Made by a program: the position numbers and the translations under genes. Positions 43,981 to 56,800 of a stretch of DNA of 64,000 nt are shown here, piece by piece. The notes below the pieces were generated by a model, which worked only from the letters and a program-made list of their open reading frames with translations, ran no database searches and was not told the origin of the DNA. The DNA comes from Manis javanica (taxonomy: Eukaryota > Chordata > Mammalia > Pholidota > Manidae). Where the stretch lies: the NCBI RefSeq assembly GCF_040802235.1, contig NC_133158.1, positions 15,898,001 to 15,962,000 of the forward strand, read 5' to 3'. Each line of letters begins with the position of its first letter. Position 1 is the first letter of the stretch.

Positions 43981-45289
43981 GGGGTGGTACCAGTGCTGGG
44001 CTGCCCGTGTAACACTGGAAGATGGGTCTCCGAATAAGAAAATGGCCAAGTCACTTCCTTCTGTGTTGTGTTGAGAGGAGCTGGGGGGATGGCCCCGGCC
44101 ATCGTTTTGAGGAGTGTGTTCAGGACAGACCCAGGAATTCCGTGGGTCTTGGCAGCCTTAGAGAATGGTGCACATGGCAGGCTGAGTTGAAATTGTGAGG
44201 CTCCTGCGTAAAATGTCTTGCTCTACTGTTGTGTCTAAGTTTCTGTCAGCCTTGGCTGGTTCTTAATCTCTAGCAAAAAAATTTTTTTTTCTTCTCGGCT
44301 TCACGCTACCAGGATTTTTGGGGTCAGGGGAAGCTCTGAGAAAGTATCTCAAAGTCGCTGAACCTCTTCGGAGAACAGCTGCTGTAAATCACCTCGTGGT
44401 GTTCGGACATTAATGCCAGCTGGGCTGGGGAAACGTGTCTTCTCAAGTGAGGATCCTTGTAATCAAGTGGTCAGTATGTTGAATAATAGCTAGGTGACGA
44501 TCCCTCCAGCAAATAAAATTAGATGGAAATGCGTTTTCTGAAGTTACAGGACTGCGCCGGCAGCTCCTCACTATCCCAGCATAAACAAGGCCCAACAGGA
44601 TCAATTAAGCTCACTCGTTGACTCATCCTATTAAAATGCCTCTGGGTCTCTAGGAAAGGATGAGCCCAAAATGCACTATACTCAGAAAACTGATGGATGG
44701 AAATAGATCAGCAAGCCAAATGGAGTCTGAGAGGCAAGATTAGAGATTGGAAGAACTTAATTTCAAAGTCCTATAAAATTTTGGCTAAAAGGGGGCTGAG
44801 TTCACTGATCTGCTGTAAAGTGCTTCTGACCTCACACCCTGTAATATGTGTGTCCAAATAAGGAGTTGCCTTTAAAGCTTAGTACTTATTCCCATGATGC
44901 AAACATGCGCTGCTGTCATAACCTAGGGGACATCCTTCTGCCCCTTCCAGCACTAATACATCCCTTTCTAGGGGGATTTGACTCTAACCAGAAGCTACCA
45001 GTTGTTCAGAATCAAAGCTAACCAATGGCGTGACAGATTAGATAGGAGATACCTGTTTTTAAATAGATGAGGCCTGTTTTTCTAATATGGCATGTACATT
45101 AATCTATAAACAACTTGCCAAGTGGAGATTCTTGCCACTAGAATATAATGGTACACTCCTGTACATCTAGATTCCCCCTAATTATAAATAGTTTATATAA
45201 TTTTTTCTGCTTATGAAAATTGATACAGGCAAAAAGCAGGGTCAAGTTGAAATGTACCTGTGATTTGTATTTTTGTGTGTAGCTTTTCA
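43981..45289. other. Low-copy sequence, possible conserved non-coding stretch at 44,300-44,700
   Basis: No repeat recognised. 44,340-44,660 includes CpG-containing, non-repetitive sequence with the blocks 'aggatcaattaagctcactcg' and 'gtaaatcacctcgtgg'. It is the best candidate in the window for a conserved regulatory element, though this is only an impression. Confidence 0.3.
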
Positions 45290-45550
45290 AAATAGTCCTT
45301 GTTCATTTAGAGTTTGAAATGAGGAATTTTCTTTTGTAAATGGGATCATGATGATGATTTATCTTGTCATTTACATGAGTATCATTCCATGTCAAATGTA
45401 GAATTAGACATTGTTTCAAACGGCTGCACAGTTTTTTGTTGTAGAGAGAGGTCATAATTTAGCCAGCCCCTCCTGATGGATCTGTAAGTGGCATCCAGTT
45501 TTTTGCTATTAAACCACACTGTTAGTAACATTTCACATTCTGTTATTTAC
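45290..45550 (-). mobile_element. Old L1 fragment
   Basis: 'gtatcattccatgtcaaatgtagaattag', 'catccagttttttgctattaaaccacactgttagtaac' match the reverse of the L1 3' region ('tattccattgtatggatg... ttgctattataaacaatgctg'). Confidence 0.55.
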
Positions 45551-47289
45551 AAACAGGCCTGAACTTGTCCTTCCTACTTCCTAATCCCCCCTCAGGCTTT
45601 CTTTTTGAGGGAACATGTTTTTGAAGGATGTCTAACTTGAGGGGTTTTCATAGTCATCCTTTTTTGAACCTCAAAGTTCAAATAAAAACAGTTGACTTCA
45701 TGACCAGCCTTGGTGTGGATGCTGGGGATCTTGATCTCAACCTTGTCCTGTTGGCCAGAACAGGACAAATTCAATTGTCATTCGCTGGCTTGAGTCACAG
45801 CTCTAGCCAGCTGTCCCCATGGGAACCAAGGACACATTTAAACACTGAGAATATACGTCACTGTGCAATGCCATGCTGCTCTGGGCTCACCCAACACGGT
45901 GATACAGTTGGTCTGAGAAGAGATAGAGGTAACTGCTTTTAGTTTATCTAAACCCTGCTCTGTATCCTATAAATGAGATGCCCAGGTTCCAGGATGGTGC
46001 ATTTCTCTGGCATATCACTGAACTGTGGGTCCAGCATCACACTTGCACGGGCTCCCAGAGACCTATATGAATGGTGTTCTGTGAGCATATCAGTCAACCA
46101 CTAAGCCTCATTTTTGGAAAACAGAGTTACAGTACCTACCTCCCAGGATTGTTTACAGCCTATGGACTAAAGTGGGTTCTCCATGCAGTGGTTCCCCAGC
46201 GGTGGGCAGAGAGCTGGAGTCATGGTAGGAGGCTTGTTCCTGTCATCCTTGCAGTAGTCACAGAGCTTTCTGGGCTTGTGCAGTAATTGCAGTTGCACAG
46301 AAGTTTGTATTGCGAGTGGTAGTTCTTGTCCTAGAGACAGGTGGTCTTTTGTGGCCTCGTGGCTGGTGATGTCACAGCTGCTGTTGACAGTGTTATTGCT
46401 ATAGCACCAGCTGTTGCGGTGAGAAAATCTGGGCAGAAGTCAGGCTAGATTCCAAATTGAGTATTTTCATTTTACCTATCTGCTAAAATACCCATACCTT
46501 ATTTTGTACCCCATTCTTTACTTTGAACCCCAAGTAAAAAGCAGAATCCTCTCTGAGATGCTTACCCATGTGTGCTCGCATGAAATACCAATCCTTAGTT
46601 TTTCCAATGGTGGCCGCAGACCAAAAGTCACACCTGGTTGTAGTTCCTGTCACAGCCTCCATTGTCAGGTGCCCCTGACCCTAGGGGAATACACGTTAGG
46701 TGGAAGCTATAGGAGTGGATGTCTGTTTAAAGAGAGAAGTGAAAATGGAGTTTATGACACTAATCTTTTACATTTCATTTTTCTATTTGCTTACTTGACA
46801 AAGTGAGTCCCTTTTGCAAAGGGTGTATGGCTTTAAATTTTTTAAGTGGAGAGAGGAGAAAAAACGTGTCCATCTGCAGGTAATCCATTATGATTCTCAT
46901 GAATATAACAAGTGGATTGATCTCAGGTTATGTTTTCAAGTCCTGTGTATGGATTTATTCGTTGACTCCCCACTGACTTAATAGGAAGCACACTGGTAAA
47001 TTATGACACATAACATTTTTTAAATATTAAGGGCCAGATATTCACTGGGGATGTGTAAAATCAAACTAATTTTTTCTTATGACCATACTCAGATAACCAT
47101 TCTGGTGGAGAAAATTATTGTAAGAAGGCTTGAAGAACAATTTTGACTTGGAATGGTCAAGTCTGAGCTTCCCCAACTCATCTGCGTTGATCCAACATCC
47201 AAAACACTGGCACTAGGGTTTATTTAATGCTTATTATGTGCCATATATTGTGGTAGGGAGTTTCCCATTGTGCTGGTGCCTCAGGCTAG
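45551..47289. other. Mostly unrecognised, small MIR piece at 46,088-46,168
   Basis: 'cactaagcctcatttttggaaaacagagttacagtacctacctcccaggattg' is a forward MIR 3' half. The rest shows no named repeat and no convincing ORF. Confidence 0.45.
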
Positions 47290-47505
47290 AGCAGTCCTTT
47301 CAAGCTAGGCATGATTGGCCCCCAGGAGATAAGTGATAATGGCTACTGATGTGTTTGGTTGTCACGACTGGAGGGAAGGCTATTGGCATCTGATGGACAG
47401 AAGCCAGGGATACTCCTACACAGCCTGCCATGCTCAGGGCAGCCCCACAACAGAGAATGATTTGGCCCAAAATGTCAATAGCCCTGAGGTGGAGAAGCTC
47501 TGATT
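47290..47505 (-). mobile_element. MER20 hAT element
   Basis: Reverse MER20: 'ttggttgtcacgactggagggaaggctattggcatctg', 'cagaagccagggatactcc', 'agaatgatttggcccaaaatgtcaatagccctgaggtggag'. Complete or nearly so. Confidence 0.87.
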
Positions 47506-47519
47506 TGAATTAGTATTCC

Positions 47520-47645
47520 ATTTCCTTCAGCCATTCATTCTTCAGTGGTTCATCAGCATTTCTTAAGCAACTCCTATGGGTCAGGCTGTGCCCTACCCAC
47601 TGAGGATAGCAGGAGAGTGATGTACTGTCTTTGCCATAAGAAATT
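47520..47645 (-). mobile_element. L2 3'-end fragment
   Basis: 'agccattcattcttcagtgg' and 'tatgggtcaggctgtgccc' then 'actgaggatagcagg' follow the reverse of the L2 3' terminus. Confidence 0.45.
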
Positions 47646-48064
47646 TGGAGTATGTATACATACATTGTTTTTCCAAAAGGTAGTTGGGCATCATCTATAT
47701 TAAAAATACCTGGAATATTTCCAAAATGCCAGTACCTGGAGCCCACTCTGAAGCCCCTGAACTAGAATCCCTCAGGATAACATGCAAAAAAAAGCACTCT
47801 TTTTTTTTTTTCCCCCAGTTAAAATTTTTTTTCTTAATTTTAAGCATTGAAAATGTAACACCTGTATGACATGTGTATAAACATTTTTAATGACACAATG
47901 AAATATAAACAATGATATGGAATATTTGAAAATTTAGAAGTCAACTCAAAACACAAACCTAGTTCACTTTCATGCCACCAAGGTTTCTAGATATTAAATT
48001 ATTCACACATGCACCGACCCTTTTGGGTAAATTTTACTCATATTAATACCAATTTCAGATAAGC
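47646..48064. other. AT-rich sequence with T-runs
   Basis: T-run at 47,800-47,812 and another at 47,826. Could be an old L1 3' scrap on the minus strand; not established. Confidence 0.35.
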
Positions 48065-48200
48065 AGCCAAACTGAGCCTCAAGTTATCTCAGGAACTAAC
48101 ATCCAGAGAAGCTGAGGAACTCGTCAGGGCCACACAGCGAAGATGCGGCAGAGTCAGGACTCCAACCCCACAGAGACTGTGGTATTTGCACTTTCTAACA
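48065..48200 (-). mobile_element. MIR-like fragment
   Basis: 'agaagctgaggaactcgtcagggccacacagcgaagatgcggcagagtcaggactccaacccc' follows the reverse MIR series. Confidence 0.55.
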
Positions 48201-50199
48201 TAAATTTGTCCCTCCCAAATCCCCTGCTCTCTTCCCTTCTCTCCTTGTCCCAGCTGCCCACAGTGTCACTTCTCAGCAACAACCTAGCTCCAGTTCTTAG
48301 CAGCTAACTACCCATCCAGAGACCCCTTCCCAGCCCAGTGCCAGCTCCTGGGATGAACGACCTGAGTCAGCATCTTTATCCGAATAATTGTCAATCCATT
48401 TGATATAAGTAGACATAAGTGAAGACTTCCAAATGTATTAGATATTTTACATTTTACAATTCCCTATTATCTTCTTTAGAAGGTACAATCCAAGGAAAGG
48501 CTCGGAGTTGGGTCTAAACGTGAGAAGGCATATAAACAGCTGAGCAGGTGAGCGCAACTCTACTGATGATACATTCCCGGATGATTCTAATACTCACCAA
48601 GTCTGGGCTTTTTCCAGAAGGAAAGAGAAACAGCTACCTGAGGTAAAATATGGTGTAAGCAGCCAAACATTAAAATAGGTAGATAAATAAAATACCCATC
48701 TAAATTCTACTTAGCGTTCAAGGCTTAATTCTTTGCGCTTTATGAAATACTTTTTGGCTTCCCCAAAATGCAAGAACCTTCTAAAATATTCATTGAACAT
48801 AATTTTTTCTGAGTATAAGGCTTTTTCCTTTTCCATCTAGATGGAACCTCTTTGAGGATCATGGTTTTATATTCTCCAGAGTAACTATGCTGGTCTACTG
48901 AAGACTCAGTCAGCCGGTAATTGTAGGCTAATTGACTATTGAATGGAATAAATTTTATGCTTCTGTCACTGTACAATGGGAAAAATCAGGATAGAATCTA
49001 ATTGAAGCAAAAAAAAAATGTATTTTCTGAAGACCAAGATAAAGAGTAGGTTGGAGTCTACCTAAAATATGAGTCCACCTGGCCCACTCCTCTCAAAGCA
49101 ATTAACCCAATCCTAGTATTTAAAAAGTCCTTTTAGTAGGGTGGACTTTTGTCTCCCTTTGAGGGTTTGCCAAGGTGAAAATAACAGAATCAATCACCGA
49201 TTTTTTCAGTAGGAGATTTATTACCATCTGTCATGGTGAAGATCCCAGCTGCTCAGAGCTCACCCTCTCTGTCACTGTCTTCTGTGGTCCAGGGACCCTT
49301 CCTGAGTTGCCCCTGAGAGGCAGAGGGGCCCTGCTGTCTGGGGCCACATTAGCACCTGCCCCAGGTAACGCCAGTCAATTGCTTTGTGTAAGTCAGCTGT
49401 GGGGAATTGGCTCTGGTGCTCATAATGGATCCTGAACCCCAGCTTCCTTTCCCCAACCTTCTACAATGAACGGGTCTGGGAGGTGTGGCAGTGCAGTCTC
49501 TTCTTCACCACCTGTGAGTGAGGGTGTGATAGCGAAGTTACCTACAGGGGAGCCTCAGACATTGGCCGTGGCTCAGGTTGATGCCAGCCCTTGCAAGATT
49601 TGCTGACAGGATGGTCAGTATAGAAACTAAGGAGGTGCCTTGACTTTGGGTTCAAGGAACAGAGGCCACAGGGGAATACACCTGGTGCTGACACCCCCCT
49701 CCATGCTCATTTGGGGTGTATCAGAGGTACCAGTATTACAGGTCCCCTTGTTAGTGCACAAGGCGAAGCGAATTCTCCATGAGGGGCCTTCAGGATAGTT
49801 AATGCCAAAGCACATGTTTGGATATAGGTGTATTCATTATTTTAGCAGGCTTCAAGGCGTGGTTCACATAGGAGATAGGGTAGATATCAAGGTGATTGTC
49901 TGCCATCCCACAGAGAATTCTTTGTCAAGAAAAGAAAACAACTGTCCCTGTGGCCCCTACTTCTCTGGCACAGGAGGAAAAAAATGAATAGTTCAGAGTC
50001 ACCACCATAATTTGCAAGGTCAGTTTCACCTTGATCAATTTTGTTTTTCATACAAGCACTTCATATTGGCAATTAGGCAATGAGTCTGTGAACTGGTCCC
50101 TACAGGGAGGTAGTACACTCAGTGCAGCCCTAGAATGAATTTTGGAAGATAGAATATAAATACCAGTGATATCAGAAGGGGGCATGTATATCACAAGAA
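48201..50199. other. No recognised feature
   Basis: 2 kb of low-copy sequence. GC-richer at 49,250-49,560. No ORF or repeat that I can support. Confidence 0.5.
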
Positions 50200-50325
50200 A
50201 AAAATGTGTTACTATGGTGACAGATGCGAACTAGAATTGTGTAGTGATCCTTTCAAAATGTGTAGAAAAATCATCGGACACTTGAAACTAATGTTATATG
50301 CAATTATAGCTCAATAAAAAGACAT
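50200..50325 (+). mobile_element. L1 3' UTR end
   Basis: 'gtgtagtgatcctttcaaaatg', 'cggacacttgaaactaatgttatatgcaattatagctcaataaaaag' resembles the 3' UTR end of older L1s ('cacctgaaactaatataat... acttcaataaaa'). Confidence 0.5.
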
Positions 50326-52059
50326 GTAGGGCATCAATAATTTTAGAAAAATTCAACATTTTGCAATTTAGTTTTTTACCCGTTATTCAAGCAACCTCAA
50401 CTTAACTTTCAAACCATATTGGAACAACCTCTTTTACCATCAATCCCCAGTCCCTTCTCCCCTCCCAGTACACATGGACAAGAGTTGGGCACAAAGTGTA
50501 CAAGTTCAGTGCAAATTAACAATTGTGGTGTAGCACACACACACAAATAAGGACTCTAACCAGTTTCCATTTTATGAACTAGCTACAGCTCTCAGAACTG
50601 ATGAGATCTTCAGACATTACTACACTTTTTCTCTTAATAGGTAAAAATCATGCAAAGCAATACAAAAGTTAAGCTTTTATTACAGATTTCTTTGCACCGG
50701 TCTGGTCAGGTTTAAAAATGTTTTATTGAAGCTGGAGTCTGTGATTTAGAAAAGGGTAGATCACTTTCCAAACAGATGTATGTTACTTTTTCCCTTCCTT
50801 GGCCACCGCAGCACCCAAATACCAATACCCCCCAGGACTGACAAACTGAGAAAATTATTCCCTTAGGTATGTTCTTATTGATAGTGATCCACAGCATCAA
50901 ATACAGGGGTGGTGGAAAGAATAATTCTTTAGATGGCTGAAATAAATGTTAACCTAGGGTGAGCAGGCTGAGAGAGGCCATGGCGTATGATACATCGGCA
51001 AAGTACAAAAGAGAAATCTACCTGGACCTTATCCAGAGCCTCTAGACATGCTCCCAAAATACGTGTTTTGCTAGGGATGAAATAACACTAAAAAGAAATG
51101 TAGTCCTTAAAGGCAAATTTTGTGCTTTGTTAACAAATGTTTATTTCAGTTTTCCAAGCACTGCCCGGATGCCCGTGTTGCTATATTGGGTAAAACCTTG
51201 CTCAGCACTACCAGGCAGACACATATACCTTCTTGAGGTTCATTCTAGACCAGTGAGGGTTCGAGCTGATGTAACCAAGCCGCAGGAGAAGGCTTTCAAC
51301 TCAGCAAGGAAGATCTACCCATTTCTCTCAAGCATATAAGGAAAACTTCCTCACTTCATCTCTGACTTCCTGATATTTCTCAGTTTTACCACATTTCCTT
51401 ATTTGCTGTTTGTACTCATGAGATTCTAAGCAGATGAAACCTTGTAAATTGCCATCCAGGGGCTGAAATATAAAAATGGTATTTGAGCAAAATATGCAAA
51501 ACTTTCATACAGATGGACCGTTGGTTTTTATCAGTGCAATCAAGATCAAAGTGAGGAAAGGAGATGTCTTTGAAATAATAGTATTGGTGATTTATTCTCA
51601 TCGCCTTTATTTCAAGCTAATTATCTTTGTTAGAGATGAAAACTCAAGACTTCATCTGTTTTTGAAGTCCAGCCCCATCAAATTAGTTAGAATATATATG
51701 TAGCTTCTTGCTGATGGAACTAGGATCTGGCGATTATTTAAAAATTAATAGCAACTGCTTCTGTAGTATCTTACTTTTGACAAACTTAGAGGCTTATAAT
51801 TGTTCTAACTCTCAAGAGCTAGTTTGCTTGCCACTGAACTGGTCACCTCAATTTAAGATCCGGAAAGAAAAACTGACACGTTATTCTAAAACTAGGTCAT
51901 TTTTAGGTAAAATGTGTAATGTATGCAAAACATCCTACCTATGTAGATGATTATTAAGGCTTTAGATAGTAGTGGCTAAACTTGAATAAGTTAGTCATGG
52001 ATGTAATAGAAGCTCTGACTTTCTGTTTATTATCAGAGCAAGTTTCTTTTCCCTCCAGC
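50326..52059. other. No recognised feature
   Basis: 1.7 kb of AT-rich low-copy sequence. A short (CA)n lies at 50,536-50,545. Confidence 0.5.
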
Positions 52060-52140
52060 TGATCAGCACAATGGGAATGATAAAACATTTGTATGAAATC
52101 ATTGTAGGTATTAAGTGCCTAGCACACAATAATTATTACC
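52060..52140 (+). mobile_element. MIR 3' fragment
   Basis: 'cacaatgggaatgataaaac', 'gtaggtattaagtgcctagcacac' fit the MIR 3' end. Confidence 0.45.
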
Positions 52141-52189
52141 ATTGGTCTCTTATTTCAAGCATATTTCCTTCTGATAAAGAAGGGGAAAG

Positions 52190-52420
52190 AGCATTACTGA
52201 ACACTTAACTTTCAGACTGTGCAAAGTATAGTGTGTATCTGTTTATTCCATGTATAACTATAAGATAGGGGTTATGGCCTTCTTTGCAGAAGAAAACAAT
52301 GAAAAGCAAAGAGATGGAGTATATGACTGCTCAGAGTCTGCCAGCTACTTTGTGGGCAAATCAGGATTTGAACTAAAGTTGATGGACACCAGATCCCTGT
52401 GGCTCTCACCCGTACAGGCA
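52190..52420 (-). mobile_element. MIR SINE
   Basis: Reverse MIR: 'cactgaacacttaactttcagactg' at the left edge, 'agaagaaaacaatgaaaagcaaagagatgg', 'gctactttgtgggcaaatcaggatttgaactaaagttg'. Confidence 0.6.
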
Positions 52421-52454
52421 CACTGATACGGGCTCAGTGGCTCTTCGGGGGTGT

Positions 52455-52575
52455 TTGCAAAGCAGACAGCGGCAGGAATCGAGGAAACCAGGGCCCTGGG
52501 AGGCTAGTTAACTTCCACAGGGCCACGCAGCGTCAACACTGAAATGGAGGCCAGGCTGCTGATTCCTGCCCGTGG
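52455..52575 (-). mobile_element. MIR-like fragment
   Basis: 'gaggaaaccagggccctgggaggctagttaacttccacagggccacgcagcg' resembles the reverse MIR core. Follows the previous MIR closely. Confidence 0.45.
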
Positions 52576-52732
52576 GGCTCTGGGTGTCCTAGGCCAGGGC
52601 TTAGAGCAGTTCCCTTAGTGCTGGGGTTTTCAGGCTCAGCTGCCTCAGATTAATGCCCGCTTCTCATTTATATATGGCTCCTCACACATTCATCATTCCT
52701 ATAATCGGGAATAATCTTACTCTTTAAAGGAT

Positions 52733-54245
52733 AAGCTGTGATTTTTTTTATTCAAGTATATTTGATATATAATCTTATATTAGTTTCAAGTATACAATAC
52801 AGTGGTTCACCCGTTAGCCACATTATTAAGTCTTCACCCCAACTAGTGCAGTTACTATCCATCAACATAGGAAGATGTTACAGAATCATTGGCTGTATTC
52901 TCCATGCTGTACTACCATTCCTGTGACCAACTTTTATTATGATTGAGAATTTTGTGCCCGTATGTCCTCCTCACCCTCCCCACCCATCCACTCAACGTGT
53001 CCCCCATGGTAACCAATCACTTCTCAGTGTCTATGAGTCTACTGCTACTTTGTTCATTCTGTACTGTTTTGTTTTTAGACTCCACAAATAAGTGACATCA
53101 TTTGGTATTTGTCTTTCTCTGCCTGGGTTATTTCACTGAGCATAATACCCTCCTGATCCATCCATGTTGTCACACATGGCAGGATTGCTTTCTTTTTATG
53201 GCTAAATAATATTCCACTGTATATATGTACCACTTCTTTATCCATGCATCTATTGATGGACACAAAACTTTGGTTTTGCTTCCGTATCTTGGCTACTGTA
53301 AATAACACTGCAATAAACATAGGGGTGCATATATCTTTTCCAATCAGGGATTTTGTTTTCTTCATAAATTTCTAGAAGTGGAATCCTGGGCCATATGGTA
53401 TTTTTAGTTTTAGTGTTCTGAGGATCTTCCCTATTGCTTTACACAGTGGCTGCACCAATTTACATTTCCACCAACAGTGCAGGAAGGTTCCCATTTCTCC
53501 ATATCCTCACCAATGCTTCTTAGCTTATGGATAGTGGCCATTCTAACTGGTGTGAGATGATATTACATTGTGGTCTTAATTTGCATTTCCCTAATGATTA
53601 ATGATGTGGAGCATCGTTTCATGGGCCTGTTTGCCATCTGTGTTTCTTCTTTGGAGAAATGTCTGTCTGGGTCCTCCACACATTTTTTAATTGGGTTATT
53701 TGGGTTTTTTTGGTGTTGAATCATGTGAGTTCTTTATATATTTTGGATGTTAACCCCTTATTAGATAAATCATTTATGAATATATTTTTCCATACTGTAG
53801 GGTGTGTTTTTGTTCTGCTGATGGTACCCTTTGCTGTATAGAATCTTTTAAGTTTGATGTAGTCCCACTTGCCATTTTTTATTTTGTTTCCCTTGCCCAC
53901 GGAGATGTGTCCAGAAAAATTTGCTCATGCTTATGTTCAAGAGAATTTTGCCTATGTTTTCTTCTAAGAGTTTTATGGTCTCATGTCTTACATTTAGGTC
54001 TTTAATCCATTTTTAGTTTACTTTTGTGTGTGGAGTTGGACAGTACTCCAGTTTCATGCTCTTTAATGTACCTGTAGCTTTTCAGTTTTCCCAACACTAG
54101 TTACTGAAGAGATTGTCCTTTCCCCATTGTACATTCATGGCTCCTTTGTCATATATTAATTGACTATATATGTGTGGGTTTATATCTGGGCTCTGTATTC
54201 TGTTCCACTGATCTATGGGTCTGTTCTGCACCAGTAACATATTAC
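52733..54245 (-). mobile_element. 5'-truncated L1 on the minus strand
   Basis: On the minus strand it contains the ORF2 3' part and the 3' UTR. The frame at 53,075-53,365 reads CTPMFIAVLFTVAK, an IYSGILF block and an AEKDKYQMMSLICGV end, the standard ORF2 C-terminus. The 3' UTR occupies 52,733-53,074. The ORF upstream is broken by stops and frameshifts, so the copy is older than the 9.8 kb L1. The truncation point is about 54,245. Confidence 0.9.
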
Positions 54246-55164
54246 TTTGAAAACTGTATAAGCCACGCTTTTCTAAATGATGCTCTGTTTACACAGACTC
54301 ATCATAACAACTTTTTTTAATTAAGATATTTTATTGAGAAACACAAGAATTCGAGAAGGATTGTCTGAAAATTCATCCCTGAATCTAGCCATTGTAAAAC
54401 ACCTGCAGTCTTAACAGTCTGAGAAAGCAAGTCCCATCCAGAGATCCCCTTCATTTATGGCTGTATTAAATATATAATTTTGGATATCAGCCTACTGTAC
54501 AGGTGTGCACTGGACACATATTTATGTGGGTTGACCTTGGAAGAAAAAGGAGTGTCATCTCATCAACTCTCCCAATCCCAGCGTCAACTTCTTTTTTTCC
54601 TTTTTTCCCAGAGCCTTTTCACTCATAATTAACCATGACTGAATGTTTATTTCCACCCATCATGATCAATAAAAATCCCTAGACTTTCAACCCACTTAAT
54701 AAATCTGCTAGAAAATCAATAGGGTGCTATACATAGTCTATTCTAATTACCAGTGGGAGGAGAAATATAAACATTCATCCCTTTGGGTGGGTTAAATAGG
54801 TTGTATAGTCATAGGTGTTTAGAAAACTTCTAGGAAATGACATTTTCTTTATCTTAAGACATAGTGTGAATGCCTCTTCTTCCTGCTGCCTAATGGTTAC
54901 TTTTAACATTAAAAAAAACTTGTTATGAATCTTTCAATATTGAAAATGAAAAATATCTGGTTCTTGTAGATGAGTCCCTAAACATTTATATCTTCTCTTT
55001 ACCCACTGCCAAGTTTTATCTTAGACCTTAAATTGGGTTGATTTTTTATGTCTCCTCTTTCAAGATTTAAAAAAAAATTTGCCATGTTTTGTCACCACAT
55101 TAACAATAGGTAGAACTCCTATTTTGTTTATTTCAGTGCTAATTGTTCATATACCATCACTAAC
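54246..55164. other. Unrecognised, possible processed-transcript tail on the minus strand at 54,310-54,700
   Basis: On the minus strand, AATAAA (complement of 54,330-54,336) is followed about ten bases later by an A7 run (54,311-54,318). This resembles an RNA 3' end with a short tail. I cannot assign the upstream 400 bases to any gene. Confidence 0.3.
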
Positions 55165-55315
55165 TCATTTCAGGGTTTTACGTATATATGTAAATGTTAC
55201 ATATATATCTTAAATGTATACACATTTAAAATATGTATATATATATGCAATATACATATGTATATATAATATGTATATATATATATGCAATATACATATA
55301 CATATGTGTGTGCAA
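55165..55315 (+). repeat. (TA)/(ATGTATAT) AT-rich simple repeat
   Basis: Alternating ATATAT and GTATATAT with imperfect palindromes. A chance 61-codon frame is present. Confidence 0.85.
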
Positions 55316-55949
55316 TTGTTCTCAGGTACACTGTCAGTGTGGTGTACTTTCTTAACTGTTAAATATCCAAAATCATCCTGTTACTGCCTTCAGAGATGAA
55401 AAGTAAGTTAGCCAAAAGCAGATATTTGACTTAAATGTTTTCCTCAAATATATGTGATTCACTTACTTTTGAGGTTTAATATTAGAGACTACGTACAACT
55501 GGAATTTTGTTCCTTTGCGAGTGACATTTTTCCTGGTTATTTATAAGATGCTGCTTAAATCCATAAAATTCAAAAGGTGTCACAAGAAAAGCCTAGAGAT
55601 TAGCTCTTTTTACTGTTTTTTTCAGGCCTTTCTTAAAGACAGAAGAATTGCCTGCTATTATTTTGTTTGTTACTCATTCTGCTCCAACAATTCTGTCATC
55701 TTTCAAGGATTCCTTGTATGTATTCATGCATCTAGCCTTTTCTCCCATTACTTTTACCTGTTTGCTGCACCTGAATTCTGGGTGTATTTAACAAGTTTGC
55801 TGCATACCACAATAATTGATTTCCTAGGTATTTTACTATCTTAATCATCCTTACACTTTACCACATTTGTATATAAAATAAATTTAAAAATGCCATATAT
55901 GCTATTTAAGAACAATCAGAAAATATAAGAAAAAATGAAACAATGCCAT
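55316..55949. other. No recognised feature
   Basis: AT-rich low-copy sequence. The 109-codon plus frame (55,515-55,844) is low-complexity in composition (many F, Y, S, L) and without a recognisable domain. Confidence 0.45.
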
Positions 55950-56800
55950 GCACATAGAGATCATTGCTATTATTGCTATTTATTTTCCAAGTCCAAATAT
56001 TTCATATATGTGAGGCATGTCTCCTTTCAGAGTTTGTACATATATGTAATCCTACATGTAACATTTATGTTTCATAAGCATACTTAGACTGCTTAACTGC
56101 TTTTCTCACTTAACATGGAGAGGAAAATGTTTCCCAATAATGTATATAGAATGCATCATTGTTAATAGCTTCATATTAATCCAATTATATGAATGTTCTA
56201 TAATGTAATTGCCCATATTATTCAGTGTTATAGTGTATATAACTTTACATAGCTCCTCAGTTATATAGTTGATCCTGAAGATAACTTTATAGATGTGAAA
56301 TTTGTAAATCAACTACATATTTAGAATCCTTGCCATCATGATCTCAAGAAAGGGTGTATCACCTTAACATGTCTGCCAGTCTAATTTTTTTTTCCAACTG
56401 ATAGGAAAAGCAAACTCACTACTTAATTTGCATTTCTTTCATTATTAGTGAGCTTAAGTATGTTTCCATGGGTGACTGCTGCATTCCTCCTCTTACAATT
56501 TCTCGCATCCTACCTTTGCCCATTTTGTTATTGGGAGGTCATTCTTTATTTTAATTATTTACTCTTTATGTCTTTAAGAATGTAAACACATTGTAAGATA
56601 CATTGCAAACATTTCTCTCGGTGGTTGTTTCTCTTTTAACTTGCAGTTACTACCATTTGCTACGTCAGAAAATCTGAATTTACATATAATCCACCTAAAA
56701 ATCCTTTTTCTTACAATTTCTGGGCTTATTCCAAGAAAGAGATTATGATATCTATGAGCATATTCTTATATATTTTATCCCAGAAATGATTTAATCTTTA
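55950..56800 (-). mobile_element. Old L1 fragment
   Basis: Reverse L1 landmarks: 'cttaatttgcatttctttcattattagtgagc', 'ctttgcccattttgttattgggagg', 'attgcaaacatttctctcggtgg', 'acttgcagttactaccatttgc'. Strongly diverged. Confidence 0.55.

Noticed and set aside
55515..55844. 109-codon ORF
   Set aside because: AT-rich sequence giving F/Y/S/L-rich low-complexity protein, adjacent to AT repeats. Chance frame.
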